Position numbers and translations under genes: made by a program
Assembly (NCBI RefSeq): GCF_000231055.2
Contig: NZ_CM001466.1
Span: 1,254,400 to 1,318,399, forward strand
DNA from: Saccharomonospora azurea NA-128
GTDB lineage: Bacteria > Actinomycetota > Actinomycetes > Mycobacteriales > Pseudonocardiaceae
Direction: 5' to 3'
DNA: 64,000 nt
Shown here: positions 1-8,362 of the stretch, piece after piece
How positions within the stretch are numbered: position 1 is the first letter of the stretch
Layout of the letters: every line of letters starts with the position of its first letter
The notes under the pieces: generated by a model
The model's database searches: none
What the model was told of the DNA's origin: nothing
The model's input: only the letters and a program-made list of their open reading frames with translations

Positions 1-2280
1 GCCGCTGCCGGGCCCGGGTTCGTCGCCCTCCGTGCGGGCCCCCTGCCGAGCGGCCGACGCGTCGTCCCAGCCGATGGGGGTGAACAGCGCGGCGCCGGTG
101 AGCTCGTTGTCGCCCTCGGCGTCGGCCCTGCCGCTGCCCAGCGGAGCCGACGTCCGCGACGCCGGACTCTCGCCCGGTCTCCGCCGTGGCAGGGGCCCAC
201 CGGGCGTGTCCAGGGTTCCCGCCGGGGTCGGGGGCTCGACGGTGTCGGCTGCCGGTTCGCGCGGCGCCGGTTCCACGGGCTCTCTGACCGCCGGCGCGAG
301 CGGCGCGTAGGCCGACTGCTCGTCGTTCACCAGCTCCGCCGGAACGGCGACCGTGGCCCGGACCCCGACGATGTCCTTGCCGCCGTGCAACTCCACACCG
401 ATGTTGTGCCGGCTCGCGAGCCGGCCCACCACGAACAAGCCCATGCGGCGGGAGGTCGTGAGATCGATGGAGCCCGCCTCCGACAGCCTCTCGTTGGCCT
501 CGGCGACCTCGCGCTCGTTCATGCCGATGCCCTCGTCGAGGATGTCGATGGACAACGACGCGTCGTCGAGCTGCCGGGTGGCCACGGTGACCTCGGTCTC
601 GGGTGCGGAGAACGCGGTCGCGTTGTCGAGCAGTTCCGCGACGAGCCGGATGAGGTCGCCCGCCGCGTAACCGACCACGCTGACCGGAGGCGGCGTCCGC
701 ACGACGACCCGCTGGTACTGCTCGATCTCCGAAACGGCGGCGCGCAGCACGTCGGTGGCGCTCACCGGCTGTCCCGACCGACGTGCGGGCTCCGCGCCGG
801 AGAGGACCATGAGGTTCTCGTTGTTCCGGCGCATGCGCGTGGCGAGGTGGTCGAGCTGGAACAACGTCGCGAGCTGGTCGGCGTCCTCCTCGTCCCGCTC
901 CAGCCGTTCGATCAATTGGAGCTGCCGCTGCACCAGGCTCTGACTGCGCCGCGAGAGGTTCACGAACACGGACGCGTACCCGGCGCGCATGCCCGCCTGC
1001 TCGGCCGCCAACCGCAGAGCCTCGCTGTGGACGGCGTCGAACGCCCTGGCCACCTCGCCGATCTCGTCGCGCGTGCCGATCGGCACGGGATTGATCTCGG
1101 TGTCGTCGGTGTGTCCTTCCTGGATCGCCTGCACGGCCTCAGGGAGTTCGTGCTGCGCGACCTCCAGCGCGCTGTTCCGCAGGACCTTCAGGGAGCGCAG
1201 CAGCTGCCGGCTGATGAGGAACACGACGACCGCGGCGAGGACGAAGGCGACGACCAGCACCGCGGACAGGAGCCCGACGCCGGTGCCGGCGTCGTCGGCC
1301 AGCTCGCCGGTGCCGCCGGTCAGTTCGTCGCCCAGCCGGTCGGCGACCTCGCCCATCGAGGTGAAGACGGCGGCGCCCGTCTCGGCCCACTCGTCGGCGT
1401 CCGTGGAGTCCAGCAGGTCCCTGCCTGCGTCCTGACTCGACAGCACCGCGTCGACGACGCGCTGGTACTCGTCGAACGCGGCACCACGCACGGTCCCGTC
1501 GAAGAGTGCGCGCTGGCCCTCGGTCGCCGCCGCGGAGAACTCGGCGAGCCGGTCCGCGTGCCGCACCCCGGCGGTGCGCACGAGGTTGAACTCGCTCGGC
1601 GTGAGGCCGAACGCGATGCCGTGCTTGATCAGGGCCTGGTGGACCGACACCTCGTCGCGGGCGACCAGGAGGTGGTGCACCGCCCCGGCCGTGGCACCGA
1701 GGCCCTCGGCACCGATACCGTTCACCACCGCGGTGTCGACTTCGAGCAACGCGGCCGTGACCGCCCGGTACTCCTCGACGGCCTCGACGGCACCGAGCTG
1801 ACCTCCGGACACCCGCTCGCGGATGTCCTGCAGCGCGGCGAGTTGCTCGTCGAGCCCCTTCCGAACGCCTGCGAGCGGTTCCGGGACCTCGGCCACGGCG
1901 TCGGTGAGCGGTCCGCGGGCGCGGTCGACCTCCTCTCGGACCTGGCCCAGCTCGTCCGAGTCGAGACCCGAGCCGTCGGTCAGTGCCGCCGCGGTGAGCG
2001 TGCGTTCCCGCTGCACGGCGTCGAGCAACGCCCGGGAGGTCTCTCCCACCTCCGCGAGTTCGCGTTGCGTCTCGTACTGGCTCGCGCGGTCCAGCTGGTT
2101 GCCGAGGGTGAACGCGCCCATGACGATCGCGATGACGATCGGGATGAGCGTGACCGCCCCGAGCTTGAGCGGGAGGTTCCAGTCACGCCAACGCAGGGCC
2201 GCACGCCAGCGGGAAGGAGGGCGCTCCTCCTCACCGAGGAGTTCGCCCACCGGCACTTGGCCATCTGACGCAACCTTCAC
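1..2280 (-). CDS. Nitrate/nitrite-sensing (NIT) sensor histidine kinase, C-terminus cut by window edge
   Basis: Membrane sensor kinase of the actinobacterial NIT family, the kind found in Streptomyces conservons. The start is GTG at 2280, with GGAGGAG about 10 bases upstream. Visible order: cytoplasmic leader, TM1 near residues 41-59, an extracytoplasmic helical sensor of about 270 residues, TM2 near 335-355, and a HAMP-like linker. A dimerisation helix with LDHLATRMRRN (His near 476) follows, then an ATPase domain with an N-box (LLDNATAF near 550) and a G-box (DEGIGMNE). A Pro/Ala-rich tail is still open at base 1, so 760 codons are seen. The ligand cannot be read from sequence; nitrate/nitrite is only the family name. 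Any roadblock/LC7 or GTPase partners would lie off the left edge. Confidence 0.9.
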   Translation of the reverse strand, partial: MKVASDGQVPVGELLGEEERPPSRWRAALRWRDWNLPLKLGAVTLIPIVIAIVMGAFTLGNQLDRASQYETQRELAEVGETSRALLDAVQRERTLTAAALTDGSGLDSDELGQVREEVDRARGPLTDAVAEVPEPLAGVRKGLDEQLAALQDIRERVSGGQLGAVEAVEEYRAVTAALLEVDTAVVNGIGAEGLGATAGAVHHLLVARDEVSVHQALIKHGIAFGLTPSEFNLVRTAGVRHADRLAEFSAAATEGQRALFDGTVRGAAFDEYQRVVDAVLSSQDAGRDLLDSTDADEWAETGAAVFTSMGEVADRLGDELTGGTGELADDAGTGVGLLSAVLVVAFVLAAVVVFLISRQLLRSLKVLRNSALEVAQHELPEAVQAIQEGHTDDTEINPVPIGTRDEIGEVARAFDAVHSEALRLAAEQAGMRAGYASVFVNLSRRSQSLVQRQLQLIERLERDEEDADQLATLFQLDHLATRMRRNNENLMVLSGAEPARRSGQPVSATDVLRAAVSEIEQYQRVVVRTPPPVSVVGYAAGDLIRLVAELLDNATAFSAPETEVTVATRQLDDASLSIDILDEGIGMNEREVAEANERLSEAGSIDLTTSRRMGLFVVGRLASRHNIGVELHGGKDIVGVRATVAVPAELVNDEQSAYAPLAPAVREPVEPAPREPAADTVEPPTPAGTLDTPGGPLPRRRPGESPASRTSAPLGSGRADAEGDNELTGAALFTPIGWDDASAARQGARTEGDEPGPGSG

Positions 2281-2881
2281 GAAGGTGACTCCTCCTCCGG
2301 CTCGCTCACTGTCCTCACGAGGTGTGCGGCTTTCCACGTGGCGTCCGCCTCGGCTCGCCGTGCGGATGAGCGCCGCTCTCGTCGTCGATCCGCCGTCTTC
2401 CGTGTCCCGCACACCCACTCCCCGCGCTGACGACGGCACGCCACGTACTAGTGGACGTACCCTCCGTGACCGCCCGTCGGCCGAGCCGGGGCAGGAGTTG
2501 GTCGGGTGGACCGAGCCTACACCACGGACGGCCCCCATGATCTTGGTTGCAAACAGGGCGCCGACCTGCAGAAACAGTCCGCACAAACGATCAAGGCACG
2601 CGCCGACGTCACGGACGGCACCCAGATCGTCGCGCCATGATTACGACTTTCATCAGGTCGAGGCGGTCAAGTCTCACCCACACAGCCGATACCTCGCCGC
2701 CGTCGTCACCCATTCGGCTCAGTGCGCCGAGATTCTCAGTGGAACGCGTGGTGGCAAGTGTGCACGATCTTGTGTCTCGGGCACAGCGGGCAGTCGCCCG
2801 AAAACGGCATTTCTCCAGGCACTCCGCTCGTCTCCCGACGGCCGAACGGCACCGTCGACGAGCACCCCTACCCTCTGAGGG
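2281..2881. other. 601-base divergent intergenic region without a supported gene
   Basis: This separates the leftward sensor kinase from the rightward polyamine operon and should hold both promoters. Short open frames on both strands lack good ribosome binding sites and recognisable products, so I call none. GAGGGG at 2877-2882 is the only ribosome-binding-like element at the right edge. I see no clear hairpin or repeat. Confidence 0.5.
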
Positions 2882-4051
2882 GTGAACGACACGGTGGCGC
2901 GTATCCGCGGTTTCCTCAACACGTACCGGCCCCCGACACCGTGCCTGGTGGTCGACGTCGACACCGTCGTCGACCGCTATCGACGGCTCGCCGCGGCCTT
3001 CGACGGATGCCGGGTGCAGTACGCCGTGAAGGCGAATCCGCATCCGGCCGTGCTCCGCGCCCTGACCGCCGAGGGGGCCGCGTTCGACGTGGCCGGCCCC
3101 GGCGAGATCGACCTGTGCCTCGCCGCGGGCGCCGACCCGGCGACGCTGTCCTACGGCAACACGATCAAGAAGCCGACCGACATCGCCCGCGCGTTCGCAG
3201 CAGGTGTGCGCGAGTACACCTTCGACGCCGCCGGAGACCTCGACAACCTCGCCCGGCACGCCCCGGGAGCCGAGGTGTCGGCGCGCCTGCTCGTGGAGGG
3301 CGGGCCCGACTCGGTCACCCCGTTCGGCCACAAGTTCGGCTGCTGCGCCGAGGACGCGGTCCGGATGCTGGTGCACGCCGCGGAACGCGGACTCGATCCG
3401 GTCGGCGTGAGCTTCCACGTGGGCTCGCAGCAACTCGATCCGTCCGCCTGGGACATCGCCGTGGCGGCCGCGGCGAAGGTGTTCGCGGCGACCGCCGAGC
3501 ACGGGGTGACGCTGCGCAGGCTGAACGTCGGAGGCGGATTCGGCATCCCGTACCTCGATTCCGCCCCGACCACCGGCGCCTACGCCGACGCCGTCGTGTC
3601 CGCGGTGCGGGCGCACTTCCCGGCGCCGCCCGAGCTGGTCTGCGAGCCGGGCCGTGCGATCGTCGCCGAAGCCGGACTCATCCGCAGCGAGGTCGTCGTC
3701 GTGTCGCGCAAGCGGCCCACCGACCCGCACCGGTGGGTGTTCCTCGACATCGGTCGCTACAACGGTCTCGCCGAGACGGAGAACGAGGCCATCACCTACC
3801 GGATCGAGGCTGTGGGCGAGCAGTCCTCCGACGACGGTCCTGTGATCATCGCCGGACCGACGTGCGATGGTGACGACGTGCTCTACCAGCGGACGCCGTA
3901 CCGGCTGCCCCTGTCCCTGCGCGCCGGCGACGCGGTCGACCTCCTCTCGACCGGGGCGTACACGGCCAGTTACTCGTCGGTGGCGTTCAACGGGATCGAG
4001 CCGCTGCGTACGTACTGCATCTCCGAAGGGAGGCTGATCAGTGCCGAGTGA
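2882..4051 (+). CDS. PLP-dependent ornithine/lysine decarboxylase (alanine-racemase fold)
   Basis: Group IV amino-acid decarboxylase, probably making putrescine or cadaverine as first step of the operon. Visible landmarks: PLP lysine in YAVKAN (K50), HVGSQ at 179-183, glycine-rich GGGFG at 217-221, EPGR at 255-258, and the C-terminal CDGDD at 328-332, whose Cys/Asp complete the active site across the dimer. The length of 389 residues fits the family. The start is uncertain: GTG 2882 would be leaderless, because GAGGGG (2877-2882) overlaps it. GTG 2894, in frame, would use that site at 11 bases. It overlaps speD by 11 bases. Diaminopimelate decarboxylase is the same fold, but the polyamine neighbours favour ornithine or lysine. 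Confidence 0.85.
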   Translation: MNDTVARIRGFLNTYRPPTPCLVVDVDTVVDRYRRLAAAFDGCRVQYAVKANPHPAVLRALTAEGAAFDVAGPGEIDLCLAAGADPATLSYGNTIKKPTDIARAFAAGVREYTFDAAGDLDNLARHAPGAEVSARLLVEGGPDSVTPFGHKFGCCAEDAVRMLVHAAERGLDPVGVSFHVGSQQLDPSAWDIAVAAAAKVFAATAEHGVTLRRLNVGGGFGIPYLDSAPTTGAYADAVVSAVRAHFPAPPELVCEPGRAIVAEAGLIRSEVVVVSRKRPTDPHRWVFLDIGRYNGLAETENEAITYRIEAVGEQSSDDGPVIIAGPTCDGDDVLYQRTPYRLPLSLRAGDAVDLLSTGAYTASYSSVAFNGIEPLRTYCISEGRLISAE

Positions 4052-4430
4052 CGTCGTGCCGGTCGGCGTGTTCTCCGGCAAGCACGTTCTCGCCGAGTTG
4101 GACGGGATCGACCCGCACCTGCTCGACGACGAGGAGTTCCTGCGCACCACCCTGGCGAGCACGCTGACCGACGCGGGAGCGACGGTCTGCGACGTCATCG
4201 CGCACCGCTTCGAGCCCCAGGGCGTGACCGTCCTCGCGATGCTCGCCGAGTCGCATGCGTCCCTGCACACCTATCCGGAGCTCGGGGCGATGTTCGTCGA
4301 CGTCTTCACGTGCGGCCACCGCGCCGACCCGGAACACGCCGTGCGCCTTCTCGCCAAGGCACTCGGATCCGAAGCCGACACCATGTCCACGATCAGCCGG
4401 GGCCGCCGGCCCGCGGAGGCGGAAAAATAG
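4041..4430 (+). CDS. speD: S-adenosylmethionine decarboxylase proenzyme, bacterial class 1B
   Basis: Supplies decarboxylated AdoMet, the aminopropyl donor for spermidine-type polyamines. The 129-residue chain is the short bacterial form. It carries the self-cleavage motif ESHASLHTYPE, where Ser71 is expected to become the pyruvoyl cofactor after the Glu70-Ser71 bond breaks. The invariant Cys-Asp and His environment (TVCDVIAHRF; FTCGH) follows the family pattern. The GTG start lies inside the end of the decarboxylase gene (11-base overlap), so translation is probably coupled. The next gene starts directly after its TAG. Confidence 0.93.
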   Translation: MPSDVVPVGVFSGKHVLAELDGIDPHLLDDEEFLRTTLASTLTDAGATVCDVIAHRFEPQGVTVLAMLAESHASLHTYPELGAMFVDVFTCGHRADPEHAVRLLAKALGSEADTMSTISRGRRPAEAEK

Positions 4431-5294
4431 ATGAGCACACGAATCAGCGAGCCGATGGGTCCTGGCCTCACGCGCGTCTGGGACGTCTCCGAGGTCGTCC
4501 TGGACACCCACACCGACTACCAGCACGTCGTGATCGGCCGCACGGCCCACGGCGTGTCCCTCTTCTGCGACGACGAGCGGCAGAGCACCGAAGCCAGCCA
4601 GCTCGTCTACCACGAGGCGTTGATGGTGCCGCCCATGCTGCTCGCCGACGAGGTGAGACGAGTCCTCGTCATCGGCTCCAGCGAGGGTGTCGCGAGCCAG
4701 CTCGCCGTCGCGTACGGGGCCGACGAGGTCGACCACGTCGACATCGACGCCGAGACCGTGCGGGCCTGTGCCGCCCACCTGCCCTACGGCTACACGCCGG
4801 AGGAGCTGGCCGCGGCCGAACGCGGCGACGGTCGCGTGCGCGTCCACTACCGCGACGGCGACGAGTTCCTGTCGAGCACGACGACCCGCTACGACGTCGT
4901 GGTGATCGACCTGCCCGACGAGAACGACGATCCGGACGCGCAGCACAACCGCCTCTACGGCGAGGACTTCCTCCGGCGCTGCACCGAGGTGTTGGCAGCG
5001 GGCGGCGTGGTCTGCTGCCAGGCGGGATGCCCGACGCTCTGGCGCAACGACACGCTGCTCGCGGCCTGGGAACGGTTCACCGGCGTGTTCGGCACGGTGG
5101 TGTACTTCGGCTCCGACGAGCACGAGTGGGCGTTCCTGTCGGGCCGCCCGGACGTGCGCAACGCCCCGGTCGAGGCGATGACCGAGGCGCTCGCGACGTC
5201 GGCTTACGTTCCGGAGTCGATCGACGCCGAGACGCTGCGGGGCTGCACCGTGCCGCCGCGTTCGGTGCGACTCAGAGCTTCCGGCCCTCGGTGA
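4431..5294 (+). CDS. speE: Polyamine aminopropyltransferase (spermidine-synthase family), divergent
   Basis: Rossmann-fold enzyme expected to move the aminopropyl group from decarboxylated AdoMet to a diamine. ATG follows the speD stop with no gap. The family pattern is present, including a YHEAL stretch at 60-64, the nucleotide-binding strand VLVIG at 78-82, the acidic turn VDID and RDGDEFL. Several usual active-site residues differ. The GGGDGG loop reads GSSEGVAS (82-89), and the DxxDP-type loop reads VIDLPDEN (158-165). The 287-residue length is normal. The operon context makes the role secure, but the exact acceptor amine (putrescine, cadaverine, agmatine or spermidine) is open. Its 3' end overlaps the convergent DUF3817 gene by 23 bases. 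Confidence 0.85.
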   Translation: MSTRISEPMGPGLTRVWDVSEVVLDTHTDYQHVVIGRTAHGVSLFCDDERQSTEASQLVYHEALMVPPMLLADEVRRVLVIGSSEGVASQLAVAYGADEVDHVDIDAETVRACAAHLPYGYTPEELAAAERGDGRVRVHYRDGDEFLSSTTTRYDVVVIDLPDENDDPDAQHNRLYGEDFLRRCTEVLAAGGVVCCQAGCPTLWRNDTLLAAWERFTGVFGTVVYFGSDEHEWAFLSGRPDVRNAPVEAMTEALATSAYVPESIDAETLRGCTVPPRSVRLRASGPR

Positions 5295-5613
5295 CCCTGC
5301 GGGTCACGGCCCGCTCGGCGACGAAGGAGAAGAAGGGCACGCATCCGGCGAGCAGCACGCCGATCGTGCCCTTCACCGACCACCGGGCCTTCAGCGCCAG
5401 GTCGATCGCGAGCACGAGGTAGACCATGTAGATCACGCCGTGGATGGGCGAGTAGACGGCCGAAGGGGTCGCGTTGTCGAATCCGTAACGGATCACCATG
5501 ACCACGACCAACCCGAGCAGACCGAGCCCGGTCACGAAGGCCGCCCCCCGGAATCGCTGCAAGGGCTTCCGCAGGTCGGCCTTCGTCGTCTCGTCCCGCG
5601 CGGTCGTCACCAT
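5272..5613 (-). CDS. DUF3817 family integral membrane protein
   Basis: Small inner-membrane protein of 113 residues with three predicted helices: around GAAFVTGLGLLGLVVVMV, around HGVIYMVYLVLAIDLAL, and around IGVLLAGCVPFFSFVAE. ATG 5613 is chosen because AGGAGAGGAAC precedes it. A longer frame to 5640 runs through the upstream gene's end. It sits one base after the stop of the next upstream gene, so the two are co-transcribed. The pair resembles the M. tuberculosis Rv1342c/Rv1343c arrangement as I remember it. The function of DUF3817 is unknown. Confidence 0.85.
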   Translation of the reverse strand: MVTTARDETTKADLRKPLQRFRGAAFVTGLGLLGLVVVMVIRYGFDNATPSAVYSPIHGVIYMVYLVLAIDLALKARWSVKGTIGVLLAGCVPFFSFVAERAVTRRVTEGRKL

Positions 5614-5614
5614 G

Positions 5615-6067
5615 TCAGTTCCTCTCCTGCTCACGGGCATTCAGTTGCGCCAGGTAGGCGTTGTACTCCGCCAGCGCTGCGTCCTCGTCGTCCAGAGGCT
5701 CGTTCCGCTGATCGCTGCGCGGCGCCGAGTGCGTCGCCACCTCGGTGGGCCGGGGTCGCGGCGCCGCCGTGCGTGCGCTGTGCGAACGAACCCGCGTCGA
5801 GGTGTGCGGGGTCTGCGAGTCGTCCGACGTCTCCGCCTCGCGTGTGGCGGCCTGCTTACGCAGCCTGGCCATCCGCCAGAACATGAACGCGGGGAAGAGC
5901 CCGAACAGCGGCCACTGCAGCACGTAACCGAGGTTCTGGAAACTGCCGCCTGCCGACGTGAACCGGTCCCACTGCCACCAGGCCAGCCCGCAGCAGACGA
6001 CGAGGCTCAGCACACACGCAGCGGCGATCAGAAGCGCGCGCGAGGTGGTGGAGCGACGATCGGACAC
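5615..6067 (-). CDS. Conserved actinobacterial membrane-anchored protein, unknown function
   Basis: 150 residues with two hydrophobic segments near the N-terminus (about 11-31 and 46-64), then a basic, Arg/Ser/Thr-rich cytoplasmic region and an acidic end with a short helix (AALAEYNAYLAQLNA). A WWQWDRF stretch lies between the membrane segments. Its stop lies one base from the DUF3817 start, so the two form a pair. It looks like the usual upstream partner of DUF3817 in actinomycetes. I recognise no catalytic motif and assign no function. Confidence 0.75.
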   Translation of the reverse strand: MSDRRSTTSRALLIAAACVLSLVVCCGLAWWQWDRFTSAGGSFQNLGYVLQWPLFGLFPAFMFWRMARLRKQAATREAETSDDSQTPHTSTRVRSHSARTAAPRPRPTEVATHSAPRSDQRNEPLDDEDAALAEYNAYLAQLNAREQERN

Positions 6068-6154
6068 GTCTTCGACGCTAGCACTCCCGTCGGCTACTCC
6101 GACCGCACGCCCGGTTTCGCCTGTGATGTCCGCCCACCGGAGCCGGCTTCGGCG

Positions 6155-7036
6155 TCACCCACGCGTGGACGCGCCCCGCGCGAGGTCGGCGTAGTGCTCC
6201 GCGAGCGCGAACACGGTCCGTCCGTAGTCCACCGACCGGTTGTAGGAGAGCACGCCGTCCCACCAGCCGTCGCCGGTGGACAGGTCGCGCCCGTGCGCGC
6301 ACAGGTAGAACGCGGCGGACAACGCGGCGTCGTCGATCTGATGGGGGTCCGCCTTGCCGTCGCCGGACGCGTCCACGCCCATGACCGCCCAGGTGCTCGG
6401 AATGAACTGCATGGGACCGACCGCGCGGTCGTACACGGTGTCGCCGTCGAACTTGCCGCCGTCGGTGTCGGCGATCGCCTTCACCCCCGGCGAGCCGTCG
6501 AGCGCGACCCCGATGATCGGCGGCGAGGGCCGCCCGTCGGCACCGATCACGGCACCTCCGTGCCGGCCGTGGTCGGACTCGACCCGCCCGATGCCGGCGA
6601 GCATCGTCCAGGACAACCGGCAGTCGGGGTTCTCCTCTCTCAGGACGAGTTCCGCGTTGCCGTACGACCGCAGAGCCCGAGCGGGAACACCGACGACCGG
6701 AGCGAGATCGTCGGCCCACTCGTCGAGGGTCGTCTCTCCCGCGCCGCCGTGGTGGCCCGGGCCGGTGTCGGACTCCTCCACCGGCGCCTCGCTTCCCGGT
6801 TCGACGTCCGCGGGTTCGATGCCCAGCGCGGGAATCTCGTCGGTCGTCGGTCCAGAAGACGGTGACGCGGCGGTGGTCAGCACCCACGTCCCACTCACTC
6901 CGACCGTGAGGATCAGGACGAGCACCAGGAACCGACCGAACACGGGCCGGCGGGACCGGGCGGTGGGTGTGGAAGGTGAAGACGCGCTCTGCTCGGCCGT
7001 CGCACCGGGCACGGCTCCTGTATCGGAGTCAGCCAC
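6155..7036 (-). CDS. Membrane-anchored lytic transglycosylase (MltB/SLT_2 type)
   Basis: Predicted peptidoglycan-cleaving enzyme making 1,6-anhydromuramyl ends, acting outside the membrane. It has a type II membrane anchor at about residues 32-55, a Pro/Ser/Gly linker to about 100, then the transglycosylase domain. The putative catalytic Glu is E153 in GRVESDHG, followed by the family's GPMQFIPSTW and a DGDGK-like calcium-loop pattern (ASGDGKADPHQ). The GTG start at 7036 has GGAGG nine bases upstream. Length is 293 residues. It resembles the M. tuberculosis Rv1230c group. It appears to be its own transcription unit. Confidence 0.9.
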   Translation of the reverse strand: MADSDTGAVPGATAEQSASSPSTPTARSRRPVFGRFLVLVLILTVGVSGTWVLTTAASPSSGPTTDEIPALGIEPADVEPGSEAPVEESDTGPGHHGGAGETTLDEWADDLAPVVGVPARALRSYGNAELVLREENPDCRLSWTMLAGIGRVESDHGRHGGAVIGADGRPSPPIIGVALDGSPGVKAIADTDGGKFDGDTVYDRAVGPMQFIPSTWAVMGVDASGDGKADPHQIDDAALSAAFYLCAHGRDLSTGDGWWDGVLSYNRSVDYGRTVFALAEHYADLARGASTRG

Positions 7037-7129
7037 CGATGCGCGCCTCCACGCGTCGAGCGCGACGAGCGCCGGTGGGGATCAGGGACACGAGGCCGCA
7101 CTGTAGCCGGTGATCGACACGTCGGACAA

Positions 7130-7159
7130 CGACCTGCCGCAGCGACTCGCGGCAGGTCG
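7130..7159 (-). terminator. Hairpin terminator after the 7167-7661 gene
   Basis: Perfect 11-bp stem, 7130-7140 with 7149-7159, loop of 8 bases. It lies seven bases past the stop codon of the leftward gene. There is no T-tract, which is common for actinobacterial terminators. Confidence 0.6.
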
Positions 7160-7166
7160 CGCAACC

Positions 7167-7661
7167 TCAACCCGCGGCGTCGCGACGCTGGCGCGAGAGC
7201 CGGGCGACACACCACGCGGGCGCACTGCCCCGGCGAAGGTGTTCCAACACGGTCAGCGGCCCGAGCCTGCGAGACAGGTCGCTCGGCACCAGTCCCGCCG
7301 CGCGGTAGTCGAGCGCACGCTGGTCGAGCGGGCTGATGCCGGCGTCCCACCAGGCCTTGGCCTCCTCGACGTCACCGACCATCTGCCACCAGCCCGCGGC
7401 GGCGGCCAACAGGTCGAGCGGCGCCTCGGGAAGCCGCTCCTGCATCGCTTCCACGAAGCCGGGATCCGCGAGGTCCACGGGAGCCCATCGGGCCGTGCCC
7501 GCTCCACCACGCTGCCCGGGAATGCCGGGAGCCTTCGTTTCGCTCTGGGGAATCTCCGCCAGCCACGCGGACGCGATGCGGTGGACCTCTCGTTCCTCCG
7601 CGCTCTGTTCCCGTTCCGCCGCCCACTGCCGGATCACCGCGTCAACTCCGGGATCTCGCAT
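7167..7661 (-). CDS. Hypothetical protein, 164 residues
   Basis: Soluble, charged protein that I do not recognise. The start at ATG 7661 is supported by AAGGAGG five bases upstream; the longer open frame to 7853 has no such site and low coding character. The N-terminal half is helical and rich in Glu/Arg. The middle is Trp-rich (GWWQMVGD). The C-terminal part (DYRAAGLVPSDLSRRLGPLTVLEHLRRG) could form small helices like a degenerate helix-turn-helix, but this is a guess. A hairpin follows its stop, so it is probably monocistronic. Confidence 0.65.
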   Translation of the reverse strand: MRDPGVDAVIRQWAAEREQSAEEREVHRIASAWLAEIPQSETKAPGIPGQRGGAGTARWAPVDLADPGFVEAMQERLPEAPLDLLAAAAGWWQMVGDVEEAKAWWDAGISPLDQRALDYRAAGLVPSDLSRRLGPLTVLEHLRRGSAPAWCVARLSRQRRDAAG

Positions 7662-7976
7662 GCCTGCCTCCTTCGCAACCCACTTCCGTGGTTCCTCAAG
7701 GACTGGTCGAGCACCATCTGCAGATTTCGAAGCGTGATTTTTCGGGTACCGCGGGTCACGCAATGTGAGCACCGTAGGAGAGCTCACCGATGCTCCGGAA
7801 GAGGTCAGGCGTGCACTATTTCCTCGACCTGTGCATTCAGGGCTGTAATCCACCCGTTTGCCGCAGCGAAACGACCGCGACGGCCAAGTTGATCACGCTG
7901 TGTGGTCGGGGAACCGAGCGCAGCACGATGTCCGGCACCCGAAGACGACGGGTGCCGGACATCGTGGCGAATGGGG
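7662..7976. other. Intergenic region with promoter of the 164-residue protein and a terminator
   Basis: 315 bases between two leftward genes. The right part holds the terminator at 7924-7966. The left part should hold the promoter for the gene starting at 7661. A 64-codon rightward frame here runs straight through the hairpin and is not credible. Nothing else is visible. Confidence 0.45.
7924..7966 (-). terminator. 18-bp perfect-stem terminator
   Basis: Inverted repeat 7924-7941 with 7949-7966, 18 of 18 pairs, loop of 7 bases (7942-7948). It starts 11 bases past the stop of the small membrane protein gene. No T-tract on either side. Symmetry allows action on both strands. Confidence 0.75.
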
Positions 7977-8144
7977 TCAGGTGAACAGACTCTGGAAGAA
8001 CGTGACGATCGCTTCCGCACCGTCCTGCAACCAGGCCAGTGCCGTACGCACAGCGTCCGCGGACTCGGTGGGACGCGAGATGAGCAGGAACAGCACGAGC
8101 GCGACGGCGCCGAAAATCAGGATCTTCTTCAGGCCCGGCGACAT
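7977..8144 (-). CDS. 55-residue small membrane protein
   Basis: Short gene. ATG at 8144 is preceded by a weak GTGGGA. The protein has a Lys-Lys start (MSPGLKK), one strong hydrophobic segment at residues 8-23 (ILIFGAVALVLFLLIS), and an amphipathic helix with Trp39 and three Phe residues near the C-terminus. The terminator at 7924-7966 begins just after the stop, which supports this strand and frame. Overlapping frames on either strand have no such signals. The role is unknown; size and topology fit a membrane-bound peptide or accessory subunit. Confidence 0.65.
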   Translation of the reverse strand: MSPGLKKILIFGAVALVLFLLISRPTESADAVRTALAWLQDGAEAIVTFFQSLFT

Positions 8145-8362
8145 GTTCCCACCCGATTCCGTCTCGTTCCTGCCTCACCGCGTTCCGCTGCGCGAAGACG
8201 CCATTCGGCGCGCGCCACCAGCTTCTTCATCATGCCTGATCGCCCCTCGCACCGAGAGCCAATCACGCGAAGGAGGCACCGTGCGGCGCACCCGTCGGAT
8301 CGACTGTAGAAGATCACCGGTTCGCGGTCCGGCAGCAACACGCCGGTCGCCTCAACGCGGTG

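Noticed and set aside
385-2268. Open frame of 627 codons on the plus strand opposite the sensor kinase
   Set aside because: It is antisense to a gene with clear kinase motifs, has no ribosome site and codes for His/Arg/Val-rich sequence with no family; it is a high-GC shadow.
2609-4270. Open frame of 553 codons on the minus strand opposite the decarboxylase
   Set aside because: It is antisense to speC/speD, whose catalytic motifs are intact. The frame has no ribosome site.
7790-7984. 64-codon plus-strand frame in the 7662-7976 gap
   Set aside because: It reads through the 18-bp terminator stem and has weak coding character.
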